DNA from: Actinoplanes derwentensis
GTDB lineage: Bacteria; Actinomycetota; Actinomycetes; Mycobacteriales; Micromonosporaceae
Reading direction: 5' to 3'
NCBI RefSeq assembly: GCF_900104725.1
Contig: NZ_LT629758.1
Coordinates: forward strand, 682,001-746,000
DNA: 64,000 nucleotides
Numbering within the stretch: the first letter of the stretch is position 1; every line of letters begins with the position of its first letter. A model generated the notes under the pieces. The model was not told the origin of the DNA and made no database searches. It was given only the letters and a program-made list of their open reading frames with translations. Below, one piece after another: positions 42,504 through 51,438 of this stretch. The translations under genes and the position numbers were made by a program.

Positions 42504-45500
42504 ATGCGGATCACCGCGATCGAAGGCACCGATCTGTTCCTCGGGACGGAGGCGGCACCCCGGCAGGTCGTCCGGGTCACCGTCGCCGCCGACTCGGCGA
42601 CAAGCCCGTTGCTGGTACGCGTCGAGGGCCCCACCGTCCGTACCCCCGAACCGGTGTTGATCTCCGCCCTTGCCGCCGGTGACGAGGTGACCGTGGAAGT
42701 CGGCGTGCGCGTGGCCGCCCCCGCGACCGCCGGCTCACTCCACCGGGTCACCGCGGTCGCCGGGGAGGCCGTGCTCGACGGGCAGATCCGGGCCGCCGAC
42801 ACCGGCTGGACCATGTGGATGGTGTCGCACTTCCACTACGACCCGGTGTGGTGGAACACCCAGCGCGGCTTCACCGAAGTGTGGCAGCAACTGCCCGACG
42901 TGCCGAAGGCCGACAAACTGCGCCCCGCGTTCGTACGTACCGCCTTCGACCTGGTCCGCATCCACATCGACGCGGCCCGCCTCGACGACGACTACCGCTT
43001 CGTCCTCGCCGAGATCGACTACCTGAAACCGTACTGGGACGTCTACCCCGAAGACCGCGACGACCTGCGCCGGATGCTGCGTGAGGGCCGGGTCGAGCTG
43101 GTCGGCGGCATGTACAACGAACCCAACACCAACCTCACCCACCCCGAGTCGACGATCCGCAACACCGCCCTGGGCGTGGAATACCAGCGCGACGTACTGG
43201 GCGGCGACCCGCAGTCGGCGTGGATGCTCGACGTGTTCGGGCACGACCCGGCGTTCCCCGGCTTGATGGCCGACGCCGGGCTGACCTCCGGCTCCTGGGC
43301 CCGCGGGCCGTTCCACCACATCGGGCCACGCCGGCACACCGGCGACATGGAACGGATGCAGTTCCCCAGCGAATTCGAGTGGATCTCACCGTCCGGGCGC
43401 GGATTGCTGACGTCCTACATGGCCAACCACTACGTGGCCGGGTGGGACGTGGAACGCAAGGAGACCCTGGAAGAGGCGCTGGCCGAGGCTTACAACCAGT
43501 ACCGCGAGCTGCGAAAGGTAGCCGCCACCCGCAACGTGATGCTGCCGGTGGGCCACGACCACAACATCCCGTCCAAGTGGTGCACCGAGATCCACCGCGA
43601 ATGGCCCAAGCGCTACGTGTGGCCCCGCTTCCAGATGGGCCTGCCCCGAGACTTCTTCAACGCGGTCCGCACCGACATGTCCCGAACCGTCGCAGCCATC
43701 CCGCTCAGCCGCTCCACCTCTTCCACCTCGCCCACGTCTTCCGTCTCCGCCTCGCCTGTCGCCTTCAGTTCAGCCGTCTCGTCTGGCCCGGCGGCCTCGT
43801 CTGGTCCGGCCGGATCGGCCGGTTTCTCGCCGCAGACCCGGGACATGAACCCGGTCTACACCGGCAAGGATGTCTCCTACATCGACACCAAGCAGGCACA
43901 GCGGGCCATCGAGACGATCGTCTTGGACGCCGAACGCCTGGGCACCCTCGCCGGACTCCTCGGCACCGGCTATCCGGCGGTAGCGCTCGACAAGGCCTGG
44001 AAGCTGCTCGCCTACGGGGCACACCACGACGCCGTCACCGGGACCGAGTCCGATCAGGTCTACCTCGACCTCCTAGCCGGCTGGCGCGAGGCCTACGAAC
44101 TGGGCACCACCTCCCGCCAAGCCGCCGTCACCGGTCTCGCTGCCGCCGCCGACACCAGCGGCGACGGCCAGGCCGTGCTGGTAGCCAACAGCCTGTCCTG
44201 GGACCGCGGCGGTGTAGTGCGCCTGAACCTGGACTTCCCGTCCCCGGGACCGTCGGCAATCTCCCTCAGCGCGCCGGACCTCGCTCATGGTCTGCCGGAC
44301 GTCTCCCTCGGCGGGCCGCCCGTCTCTCTCGGTGTCCCGGCCGTCGTCGAGGCGTTCACGTCGCATCCCGACGGCAGCCTCGCCTCGGTCAGTCTGTCGG
44401 CTCTTGCCCAGGCGGTGCCGTCCCTGGGTTACCAGGTCTGGCACGCCACGGCGGGCGGCGCCGCGCCGGTCACCGGATGGCTTCCGGCTTCCGGCGAGCC
44501 GGTGATCGCCAACGAGCACTTCCGGGTACGGGCGGATCCCGCTCGCGGGGGCGCCCTGACCAGCATCGTCGATCTGCGCAGCGGCCGTGAGCTGCTGCGT
44601 GACGGCGGGCTCGGCGGGCAGATGGTGCTCCAGGAGGAGTATGCCGACCACCCGTACTGGGGCGAGGGCCCCTGGCACCTGCTGCCCAAGGGCCCGGGCG
44701 TCAATGCTGATTCCGCCACCGTCCATGTTGAGCACAGCGCCGTCGGCAGCAGGTTGATCAGCGTTGCTCATATTGACGAGTTGACGATCACCCGTGAAGT
44801 CGTGTTGTTCCACGGATCAACACGAGTCGAGTTCCGTACACACGTGGACGGGTCGATCGGCCAGGACCGTCTGCTCCGCGTACGGTTCGACCTCGACCTG
44901 CCCGGCGCCCTGCCCGTGTCGGAGGTGGGCTTCGCGGCCATCGGCCGGTCCTTCGGCTACCCCGAACTGGACACCGCCGAGAACCTGTGGACCCTGGACA
45001 ACCCCGCACACACCTGGGCCGGCCTGTCGTCCACCGCCCGGCTCCGTTTCGACGGCGGCGCCCAGGTAGCCATCGGGGTAGCCGAGGTGATCGGCGACGG
45101 AGATCTGCGGGACGTGGTGGTCGCACTGGTCCAGCAGGGTGTCACGTCGACGGCCACGGTGCCGGACGGCCAGCGATACGGTTCGCTCGACGCCGACTCC
45201 AACCTGCCCGATGTGCGCATCGTGATCGGCGGCAACTCGTTCGCGGATGCGGTACTAGCCTCGGCCGGAGACTCCTACGTTTCGGCGCTCGCCGCTGACG
45301 GCCTGGTGTTCGTGCCCGCACTGCCCGCCGCCTCGGAGACGGACCTTCGCGGCCCACGGGACCTGCCGGTCCTGATCGTCGGCTCAGCGCAGTCGTTGAT
45401 CACGGACCTGGACGACGCCGTCATCGACGTACCGCAAAGCTTCGAATCTGATTTCTCCGATTTTTCGGTAGCACTGGTGAACCAGGGCACGCCCGGTTTT

Positions 45501-46961
45501 GTGATCAGCCGCGACGGATCGCTCTACCTGAACCTGATGCGCGCCTGCACCGGCTGGCCCAGCGGCGTCTGGATCGACGGCCCCCGCCGAACCGTCCCCG
45601 ACGGCTCCGGCTTCCAGCTGCAACATTGGACCCACACGTTCCGTTACAGCCTGGTGGCGGGCGAGGGCGACTGGCGCCGCGCCGGTTTCGTCCAGGCCGG
45701 CCAGGAGACCAACCACCCACTGCTGGCCACTGCGGTCCCCGCGACCCCCGGCACCCTGCCCTCATCAGCGTCCCTGGGCGAGGTGTCGCCACCCTCGGTG
45801 GTGCTGGCCGCACTGAAACCCCAAGGCGACAAGATCACCACCCGGGTGTACGAATCCAGCGGCACCCACACCCAGGCCCGAATCCGCCTCCACGGCGGCC
45901 TTCACACCCCAACCCGAACCAACGTCCTCGGCACCCCCCTACCGACAGCGCCACCCAGCCCTCCACTCTCCGACGCCCCGCCCGGCCGTCCGGCATCCGA
46001 CGCCCTACCCGGCGCGTCGTCCTCCGCTGCTCCGGGCGACGTCCCGTCCTCTGCCGCCCATGACGGCGTGTCATCGGTTCGTACTGGCGAGTCGCCATCC
46101 GCAGTTCTTGTCAGCGAGCCGCCGTCTGCCGCTCTTGCCGCCGAGCCGCTGCCCGCGGACAGCCACGGCGTGACCGCTGACGACGGTGACGTCATCGTGG
46201 ACATCGACCCGGCCGACATCGTCACGGTGGCGTCCCGGCCCGGATCGGTGCTCACCGTCGTCCGTTCGGTGGAGCCGGTCCAGCCGATCTTCACCCGCTA
46301 CTGGATGCACAACAAGGGCCCCGCCCCGCTGGGCGGCTTGCCGGTCACGGTGCACATCTCCGCCTCCGGCCCGTCCGCCCGCCTGACGGTGAGCACCAGC
46401 ACCGAGGCCGCGTCCGGCGAGGTCACCCTGGACATCCCGCCGGGCCTGACCGTCACCCCGGCCGGCCCCTACCGCTACGACCTGAAAGCCGGCGATCACC
46501 AGCAGTTCGACCTGGAACTGTCCGGCACCGCCGAGGGCGGCCATCACCTGGTAGCCCGAATCCAGGACCCGTACGGTCAACTCCTGGAAGACGCGGTGAC
46601 ACTGTCCCCCGTAGAGATCCTGGCCGACCTGTCCCCGTCCGCCCTGGCGGTAGCCCCCGGCGACTCCGACGTCCTGAAGCTGACCCTGCAAAACCCCGGC
46701 AAGGGCCCACTACGAGGCGAGGTCCAGCTACTGTCCCCATTCGGCACCTGGGGTGACATCGGCGACGAACTGTCCGTCCAGCCATGGATCCAGGGCTACG
46801 ACCTACCGCCGGGAGCATCCACCACCGTTGAGTTCACCGTCCGAGCAGCCCCCACGGCCCGCCCGGACAGCGCTTGGTGGGCGCTGGCCAGAGTCACCGC
46901 TCTGGGCGAGGTCGTCTACACCGACTCCATCCCTCTGACGATCAAGGTCCCCCGAGCCTGA
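42504..46961 (+). CDS. GH38 alpha-mannosidase with low-complexity insertions and C-terminal beta domains
   Basis: A 1485-residue enzyme. The catalytic domain has zinc-site HFHYDPVWW (109-117) and nucleophile Asp243 in MLDVFGHDPAFPG, as well as GHDHNIPSKW and YGAHHDAVTG. A 40-residue Ser/Pro-rich insert (401-440) interrupts the catalytic domain just before QTRDMNPVYTGKD. The middle and C-terminal parts are mannosidase beta domains, then a second Pro/Ser/Ala linker (nt about 45945-46165) and an NPCBM/NEW3-like Ig domain (VLKLTLQNPGKGPLRGEV) ending WALARVTALGEV. No signal peptide is visible, so it probably works on imported oligosaccharides. It cleaves terminal alpha-mannose and is last in the cluster. 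A strong hairpin follows. Confidence 0.9.
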   Translation: MRITAIEGTDLFLGTEAAPRQVVRVTVAADSATSPLLVRVEGPTVRTPEPVLISALAAGDEVTVEVGVRVAAPATAGSLHRVTAVAGEAVLDGQIRAADTGWTMWMVSHFHYDPVWWNTQRGFTEVWQQLPDVPKADKLRPAFVRTAFDLVRIHIDAARLDDDYRFVLAEIDYLKPYWDVYPEDRDDLRRMLREGRVELVGGMYNEPNTNLTHPESTIRNTALGVEYQRDVLGGDPQSAWMLDVFGHDPAFPGLMADAGLTSGSWARGPFHHIGPRRHTGDMERMQFPSEFEWISPSGRGLLTSYMANHYVAGWDVERKETLEEALAEAYNQYRELRKVAATRNVMLPVGHDHNIPSKWCTEIHREWPKRYVWPRFQMGLPRDFFNAVRTDMSRTVAAIPLSRSTSSTSPTSSVSASPVAFSSAVSSGPAASSGPAGSAGFSPQTRDMNPVYTGKDVSYIDTKQAQRAIETIVLDAERLGTLAGLLGTGYPAVALDKAWKLLAYGAHHDAVTGTESDQVYLDLLAGWREAYELGTTSRQAAVTGLAAAADTSGDGQAVLVANSLSWDRGGVVRLNLDFPSPGPSAISLSAPDLAHGLPDVSLGGPPVSLGVPAVVEAFTSHPDGSLASVSLSALAQAVPSLGYQVWHATAGGAAPVTGWLPASGEPVIANEHFRVRADPARGGALTSIVDLRSGRELLRDGGLGGQMVLQEEYADHPYWGEGPWHLLPKGPGVNADSATVHVEHSAVGSRLISVAHIDELTITREVVLFHGSTRVEFRTHVDGSIGQDRLLRVRFDLDLPGALPVSEVGFAAIGRSFGYPELDTAENLWTLDNPAHTWAGLSSTARLRFDGGAQVAIGVAEVIGDGDLRDVVVALVQQGVTSTATVPDGQRYGSLDADSNLPDVRIVIGGNSFADAVLASAGDSYVSALAADGLVFVPALPAASETDLRGPRDLPVLIVGSAQSLITDLDDAVIDVPQSFESDFSDFSVALVNQGTPGFVISRDGSLYLNLMRACTGWPSGVWIDGPRRTVPDGSGFQLQHWTHTFRYSLVAGEGDWRRAGFVQAGQETNHPLLATAVPATPGTLPSSASLGEVSPPSVVLAALKPQGDKITTRVYESSGTHTQARIRLHGGLHTPTRTNVLGTPLPTAPPSPPLSDAPPGRPASDALPGASSSAAPGDVPSSAAHDGVSSVRTGESPSAVLVSEPPSAALAAEPLPADSHGVTADDGDVIVDIDPADIVTVASRPGSVLTVVRSVEPVQPIFTRYWMHNKGPAPLGGLPVTVHISASGPSARLTVSTSTEAASGEVTLDIPPGLTVTPAGPYRYDLKAGDHQQFDLELSGTAEGGHHLVARIQDPYGQLLEDAVTLSPVEILADLSPSALAVAPGDSDVLKLTLQNPGKGPLRGEVQLLSPFGTWGDIGDELSVQPWIQGYDLPPGASTTVEFTVRAAPTARPDSAWWALARVTALGEVVYTDSIPLTIKVPRA

Positions 46962-46970
46962 GCCGACGCC

Positions 46971-47010
46971 CCATCGTGGCCCCCACCTCGCAAGGTGGGG
47001 GCCACGATGG
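46971..47010 (+). terminator. Strong hairpin ending the catabolic cluster
   Basis: A perfect 18-bp stem (arm CCATCGTGGCCCCCACCT at 46971-46988, pairing with 46993-47010) with a CGCA tetraloop, 9 bp after the mannosidase stop. There is no T-tract, but the stem strength and position suggest a factor-assisted terminator or 3' processing end. Bases 47011-47185 hold no recognised gene. Confidence 0.75.
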
Positions 47011-47185
47011 CGGGCGCTCGACCGATGCGCGCTTCCGACCGAGTAGAGTGCCTCCACATCCACAGCGATGTCGAGTGCTTCTGGAGGCGCTCCTCTCGCA
47101 TTTGCTCGCCTCGTATTGCCACCGCTTCGGGCCTCACAGCTTCCTGCGGCACGGGAAGCAAAGGGCGGTCGTCATTCACAGTCCT

Positions 47186-47191
47186 TAGGAT
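47186..47191 (+). promoter_or_regulatory. -10 box TAGGAT of the membrane-protein gene
   Basis: TAGGAT ends 6 nt before GTG 47198, without a ribosome site; a leaderless arrangement. Confidence 0.55.
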
Positions 47192-47197
47192 GCGGCC

Positions 47198-48013
47198 GTG
47201 ACGATCATCCTCAAGCTGCTGCTGGCTCCGGCGTTGGTGGTCGCGGCCTCCCTGGCTGGACGACGGTGGGGGCAGCAGGTGTCGGGCACGCTGGTGGCCC
47301 TGCCGATCGTTGCCGGGCCGATCCTGCTGATCACCTGCCTGGAGCAAGGGACCGACTTCGGATCCCAGGCGGCGGGCGCCGCTCTGCTGGGTCTGGTGAC
47401 GTTGGCGTGGTTCGCTCTGATCTTCGCGTGGTTGTCGCGGTGGTTCGGCTGGGTGCCCACGGTGCTGATTTCCTGGGCGTCCTGCCTGCTGCTGGATCTC
47501 GCTCTCGCACAGATACCGCTCGGACCTGGGTGGGGCCTTCTGGTGGTCCTCGTAGCGGCGTGGATCGTGACTCGGCTGCTGCCCGCCGACACCGTCGGTA
47601 ACGCGAACCGCATCGACTGGCCGTGGTGGGACCTGCCCGCTCGGGCCGCGGCGACGGCCGTGCTGGTGTGGACCGTGACCACTGCGGCCGACGCCGCCGG
47701 GCCAGGCCTGACCGGCGTGCTTGCGCCATTCCCGATCGCGACCAGCGTCGTCGCCGCGTTCGCGCTGGCACAGTTCGGCCATCCGAGCGCGGTCCGAGTG
47801 GCCCACGGTGTTCCTCGCGGGCTTCTCGGCTTCTCAGTCTTCTGCTTCCTGGTGGCCACGTTGGTCGTGCCGCTCGGCACCGGTACCGCGTTCGGGATTG
47901 CTCTGGTCGCCACCCTCACGATTCAGGTGGGATGGCGGGCAGTCACCACGCGTCGTGCATCATCGACACACACGCCGGAGGAGCCACTCGGTGCGCCGAC
48001 GCCACACCGGTAG
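47198..48013 (+). CDS. Integral membrane protein, unknown
   Basis: A 271-residue protein with about 8 TM helices arranged as two similar halves: N-terminal LKLLLAPALVVAASLAGRRW with GTLVALPIVAGPILL, and C-terminal GLTGVLAPFPIATSVVAAFAL with HGVPRGLLGFSVFCFLVATL. The twin GxLxxxPxxxG/xPF signatures suggest an internal repeat, as in small transporters. GTG 47198 follows a TAGGAT box. No family name can be assigned; a transporter or permease is plausible. Confidence 0.75.
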   Translation: MTIILKLLLAPALVVAASLAGRRWGQQVSGTLVALPIVAGPILLITCLEQGTDFGSQAAGAALLGLVTLAWFALIFAWLSRWFGWVPTVLISWASCLLLDLALAQIPLGPGWGLLVVLVAAWIVTRLLPADTVGNANRIDWPWWDLPARAAATAVLVWTVTTAADAAGPGLTGVLAPFPIATSVVAAFALAQFGHPSAVRVAHGVPRGLLGFSVFCFLVATLVVPLGTGTAFGIALVATLTIQVGWRAVTTRRASSTHTPEEPLGAPTPHR

Positions 48014-48042
48014 AGCATCACGCGGCTCGCTTCGGCGATCAG

Positions 48043-48260
48043 AGTCCGGCTGGGGTAGGGAACGCCTTCATTTCGTCGTAGGGCTGGCGGGTAGTCAGTC
48101 GTTCGAGGTTGATGCATTCGGCGTCGAGGATGGCGAGCAGTGCAAGCGCTGCGGTTCCCATTGCTTCCTCCACGGTCGGTGCTTGCCGTAGGGAACGATA
48201 GGCGTCATGGAGCAGACCACCCAGTGGCAGCGCGACGGCGCCGCCTATGCAGAGAGCTCA
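48043..48260 (-). pseudogene. Possible IS110-type transposase fragment
   Basis: A minus-strand frame reads LLHDAYRSLRQAPTVEEAMG, then ALALLAILDAECINLERL, then ends at 48043. The run SLRQAPTVEEAMG followed by ALLAxLDAEC resembles the linker of IS110-family transposases, but only about 70 residues remain with neither DEDD nor serine domains. A GGAGG before an internal ATG (48163) is the alternative reading: a 40-residue small protein. Apart from this, 48014-48515 holds nothing I can support. Confidence 0.3.
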
Positions 48261-48515
48261 CGGCTCAAGGTCTGTACTGGCGTCAGCGTGCTGCCGAACT
48301 GCGGCGACGGCTGGAAACCCCGTGTCACGGCTCGTCAAGGGCCTATTAGACCTCCGATGCAGGCCTCTCGCCTTCCCGGCCCTTGGCTCCGGCGGTGCCG
48401 GCGAGGTGGTGGCCTCGTTGAAGAGTTGCCCCTCGCTTCCCCTGGCGTTCATCCGCTTTCCGGACCTCCTCCGGCCTCCCCGCCCTCCCACTTTCCGGCC
48501 TCCACGGCCCCCCTC

Positions 48516-48544
48516 TTGGAAAAGTGATATCACATTGCTATTCT
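48516..48544 (+). promoter_or_regulatory. SPFH promoter with palindromic spacer
   Basis: TTGGAA (48516-48521), 17 bp, TATTCT (48539-48544). The spacer holds GTGATATCAC (48524-48533), a perfect 10-bp palindrome. The ribbon-helix-helix protein encoded two genes on is a possible ligand. Confidence 0.65.
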
Positions 48545-48572
48545 TGAGCCATCGCCAATCAGGGAGGCTCAT

Positions 48573-49484
48573 ATGTCGGACTATCTGGACCTGCCCGCAC
48601 CGCAGGTTCGTGAGCGCATCGCCCGGGGAGTTTCGGGCTGGCCGGTGCTCGGTGGAGCCGTGGCGGTGCTGCTGGCCAGCGCCGGTGGTTTCATCGTCGG
48701 GCTGCAGCAGCAAGGGGATGCGGCGATCCTCAGTTTCACCGGGGTCAGTTTCGTGTTCGGGCTGGCGGCCCTCATCGTGCTGGCCGGGCTCACTCCGGTC
48801 GCGCCGGGTGAGGCCCGGGTTCTGCAGTTGCTCGGGCGTTACACCGGGACGGTCCGCACCGACGGGCTGCGCTGGGTAAACCCGCTCACCAACCGCCGCC
48901 GGGTCTCGACCCGGATCCGGAACCACGAGACCGACGTGCTGAAGGTCAACGACGCGGACGGCAACCCGATCGAGATCGCCTCGGTCGTGGTGTGGCAGGT
49001 GGAGGACACCGCGCGGGCCGTGTTCGAGGTCGACGACTTCATCGAGTTCGTCGCCATTCAGACCGAGACCGCCGTGCGGCACATCGCCAACAGCTACTCC
49101 TACGATTCGCACGACACCGACCGGATGTCGCTGCGGGACAACGCCGACGAGATCACCGCCCGGCTGTCCGAGGAGATCGGGGTGCGGGTCGCCGCCGCCG
49201 GTGTGAAGATCGTCGAGTCGAGGCTGACCCGTTTGGCGTACGCGCCGGAGATCGCCCACGCCATGCTCCGCCGTCAGCAGGCGAACGCGATCGTCGCGGC
49301 CCGGTCCCGGATCGTCGAGGGCGCGGTCGGCATGGTGGAGATGGCACTGTCCCGACTAGCCGACAACCACATCGTCGACCTGGACGAGGAGCGCAAGGCC
49401 GCGATGGTCAGCAACCTCCTGGTCGTCCTCTGCGGCGACCGGGACGCCCAGCCCGTGGTCAACGCGGGCACGCTGTACTCGTAG
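48573..49484 (+). CDS. SPFH/Band-7 membrane protein
   Basis: A 303-residue protein. Two TM segments (about 25-46 and 53-72) precede the SPFH/prohibitin domain: [65 protein letters not shown], and the C-terminal helix [20 protein letters not shown]. Such proteins oligomerise into membrane microdomain scaffolds and often control membrane proteases or stress responses. GGGAGG precedes ATG 48573. The gene is followed after 5 bp by a ribbon-helix-helix gene, an arrangement common in actinobacteria. Confidence 0.92.
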   Translation: MSDYLDLPAPQVRERIARGVSGWPVLGGAVAVLLASAGGFIVGLQQQGDAAILSFTGVSFVFGLAALIVLAGLTPVAPGEARVLQLLGRYTGTVRTDGLRWVNPLTNRRRVSTRIRNHETDVLKVNDADGNPIEIASVVVWQVEDTARAVFEVDDFIEFVAIQTETAVRHIANSYSYDSHDTDRMSLRDNADEITARLSEEIGVRVAAAGVKIVESRLTRLAYAPEIAHAMLRRQQANAIVAARSRIVEGAVGMVEMALSRLADNHIVDLDEERKAAMVSNLLVVLCGDRDAQPVVNAGTLYS

Positions 49485-49489
49485 GCCCG

Positions 49490-49870
49490 ATGGCTACCGA
49501 ACGGAAGAAGCTCCTACTCCGGCTGGATCCCGCCGTGCACGACGCCCTGGCACGGTGGGCCGGCGACGAGCTACGCAGCACAAACGCCCAAATCGAGTAC
49601 CTGCTGCGCAAAGCCCTAGCCGACGCCGCCCGCCTCCCCGGCAGCGTCGGCCGGATGCGAGGCCCCGGCCGCCCCCCAGCCGATCCCGATCCCGATCCCG
49701 ATCCCGATCCCGATCCCGATCAGCCCGATCCCAATCTCGAGCCGTTCGCACCCGATCCTGCGGTGCCTGATCCCGCACCGCCTGATCCGCCGTCCGATCC
49801 CGCACCGTCCGATCCCGCACCGTCCGATCCCGCACCGTCCGATCCCGCACCGTCCGATCCCGAGTACTGA
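49490..49870 (+). CDS. Ribbon-helix-helix protein with repetitive Asp/Pro tail
   Basis: A 126-residue protein. Residues 1-46 ([20 protein letters not shown], then [14 protein letters not shown]) form an Arc/MetJ-type ribbon-helix-helix DNA-binding domain, with the basic strand KKLLLRL inserting in the major groove. A linker GPGRPP (an AT-hook-like motif) leads to a 60-residue tail made of DP repeats and five copies of a PSDPA unit, all acidic. The tail is encoded by two DNA repeat tracts. It probably regulates the SPFH promoter; the tail could tune binding or interact with proteins. Starts 5 bp after the SPFH stop. Confidence 0.85.
   Translation: MATERKKLLLRLDPAVHDALARWAGDELRSTNAQIEYLLRKALADAARLPGSVGRMRGPGRPPADPDPDPDPDPDPDQPDPNLEPFAPDPAVPDPAPPDPPSDPAPSDPAPSDPAPSDPAPSDPEY
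49681..49720 (+). repeat. Hexamer tandem repeat CGATCC
   Basis: Six full copies of CGATCC plus a partial copy, inside the ribbon-helix-helix gene. Each copy codes Asp-Pro in the reading frame, so copy-number change would not shift the frame. Confidence 0.9.
49791..49865 (+). repeat. 15-bp tandem repeat CGTCCGATCCCGCAC
   Basis: Five consecutive 15-bp units starting at 49791, 49806, 49821, 49836 and 49851; the last ends CGAGTAC. They code the Pro-Ser-Asp-Pro-Ala tail repeats. Confidence 0.92.
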
Positions 49871-49947
49871 CCGTCCGATCCTGATTCCGGTCCGCCCGAT
49901 CTCGAAAATGCCTCAACCGCCCTATCCCGAACCCGAGGAGGATCGAG

Positions 49948-50796
49948 ATGACAGTGCCCGGCAGCCTTGCCCAGCGCATTTACCTCTTGGCTTACGACCC
50001 GGGAAAGGGCCGGGTGGGTGTGTTCACCGAGTTGGGCGCCATGGTGCGGGCGGCCGCTCTCGCCGACCTGTACCTCAAAGGCCACCTCGCCGACGTACGA
50101 GGCCGGGCCACCATCACTGGCCGGGCCACCGCTGAGGGCCACCCGGCCGTGAACGGCAAGCCGGCTGTGAGCAGCAAGCCGCCTTTCAACGGCAAACCGG
50201 CGGTAAGCGGCCATTCGGCTGCGGGCAGCAAATCGGCTCTCAGCGGCAGACCGGCTGCGGGCGGCAAACCGGCTCTCGGCGGCAGACCGGCGGGGAGCAG
50301 TAGACCTCCGGCTAATGATCGGTCGGCTGTCGGCGGTCGACCGGTTTTCGGTGATCCGGTGCTCGCCGGGCTGATCGAGGAGATCGCCGCGTCGAAACCG
50401 CGCAAGTGGCAGCACTGGATCGACAAGCGACAGCGACCCACTGTCGCCACAGTTCGCCGGCAGTTGGCGGAGGGCGGCTGGGTCCGGTTGGAATCGTACA
50501 AAATCGTCGGTTTGATTCCTGCGACGAAGGTGACCCTCCGCAACCCGCGCGTTCGCAAAGAACTCGTCAGCCGGGTCAGGGAGGCTTTACGGGCGCCGGT
50601 CGGCCGGGTCGATCCGGCCGACGGCGCGTTGGTGACCATCGTGGCGGCGGGGAAGCTGGACATCGTCCTCGACCGTAAGGCCCGGCGCGACAGCAAACGC
50701 CGCCTCCAGGACCTCGCCGACCTGAACGGCCCGATCGGCCCGGCCCTGCACAAGTCGATCCAGGCCTCAGCCTCCGGTTCCGAGGGCGGCGGCTAG
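49948..50796 (+). CDS. GPP34-family protein with a repetitive insertion
   Basis: A 282-residue protein of the Golgi phosphoprotein 3-like family. The N-terminal part (SLAQRIYLLAYDPGKGRV, LGAMVRAAALADLYLKGHL) and the C-terminal part (GLIEEIAASKPRKWQHWID, VRRQLAEGGWVRLE) with DPADGALVTIVAAG match bacterial GPP34 proteins. Eukaryotic members bind phosphatidylinositol-4-phosphate; bacterial roles are unclear. Residues about 53-133 are a low-complexity insert with repeated (N/S/G)G(K/R)PA units. GAGGAGGATCG precedes the ATG. It is third in line after SPFH and ribbon-helix-helix genes, 77 bp downstream. Confidence 0.88.
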   Translation: MTVPGSLAQRIYLLAYDPGKGRVGVFTELGAMVRAAALADLYLKGHLADVRGRATITGRATAEGHPAVNGKPAVSSKPPFNGKPAVSGHSAAGSKSALSGRPAAGGKPALGGRPAGSSRPPANDRSAVGGRPVFGDPVLAGLIEEIAASKPRKWQHWIDKRQRPTVATVRRQLAEGGWVRLESYKIVGLIPATKVTLRNPRVRKELVSRVREALRAPVGRVDPADGALVTIVAAGKLDIVLDRKARRDSKRRLQDLADLNGPIGPALHKSIQASASGSEGGG

Positions 50797-51087
50797 CTCT
50801 CGGGCGCGCCGTCACGGGGGCGGTCGCGTCCGGAGACGTCCAGACGTCCTCTGGCCCGGCAGATTGCTGAGGTAGTCGACGAGCGGCCCGCCCGGCGCGG
50901 TGTTCCTAATCCCTTAGTGGCTGTCTCGCAACCTGTTTCCGCAGCTAGCGCCAATATTGGGCTGTAGAGGTCCCTCTCCGCCGTTCGTATCGCCATCACA
51001 GTGATGCCGATCCGAACGCGGCATCGCGGAGGTGACCCCTCCTAGACCCGGTACGCGGATCTGCCGAATCCCGTGCGGTTTGTTAGA
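50797..51087. other. Gene-free spacer at the edge of the mobile patch
   Basis: No gene supported. It contains short palindromes (ATCAC-A-GTGAT near 50994-51004 and GGAGG-TGACC-CCTCC near 51030-51044) that could be remnants of element ends or operators. Confidence 0.4.
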
Positions 51088-51351
51088 TCAGGCCTCACCA
51101 GTGAGCGATGGGTCGGCGGTTTTGCGCATGAGCCGAGACTGTCCGACCTGATCCGTGAAGCCCCACCGGCGATAGAACGGGATCAGATCCGGCTGACACA
51201 CCAGCTCGACGCTCCTGACGTCTGCGACCCATGGATGCGCGAGTGCCGCGTCCATGATCGTCGAGCCAACGCCCGCCCCGCGAACGTCGGACGCCACGAT
51301 GACGTCGAGGATGATGGCTAAGTGGTCCGAGCCGTAAATCCTTCGGGGGTC
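51088..51351 (-). pseudogene. GNAT acetyltransferase, C-terminal fragment
   Basis: The minus-strand frame reads YGSDHLAIILDVIVASDVRG, AGVGSTIMDAALAHP (the acetyl-CoA loop RGAGVGS) and VELVCQPDLIPFYRRWGF, ending MRKTADPS. This is the C-terminal half of a GNAT of the type with an LVCQPxLxPFYxRWGF motif. The N-terminal half is missing here but a matching piece on the same strand lies at 53095-53247. The two are separated by about 1.75 kb of transposase fragments and other genes. Confidence 0.75.
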
Positions 51352-51438
51352 ATGCGGCCAGGGCCTGTTGCGGCAGCCTGGTGGTCGCAGCCGCCGGGTT
51401 GCCGGGGGATCTGCTCCATGCGTGGACCGGGGTGTGGA

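Noticed and set aside
48207..48527. Plus-strand frame starting MEQTTQWQRDGAAYAESS
   Set aside because: The sequence lacks a ribosome site, turns into a Pro/Ser-rich low-complexity run and resembles no family; the minus strand of the same DNA looks more like a transposase fragment.
49681..49865. Possible CRISPR-like array
   Set aside because: The units (6 and 15 bp) are contiguous tandem repeats without spacers and keep the reading frame of the ribbon-helix-helix gene. There are no cas genes.
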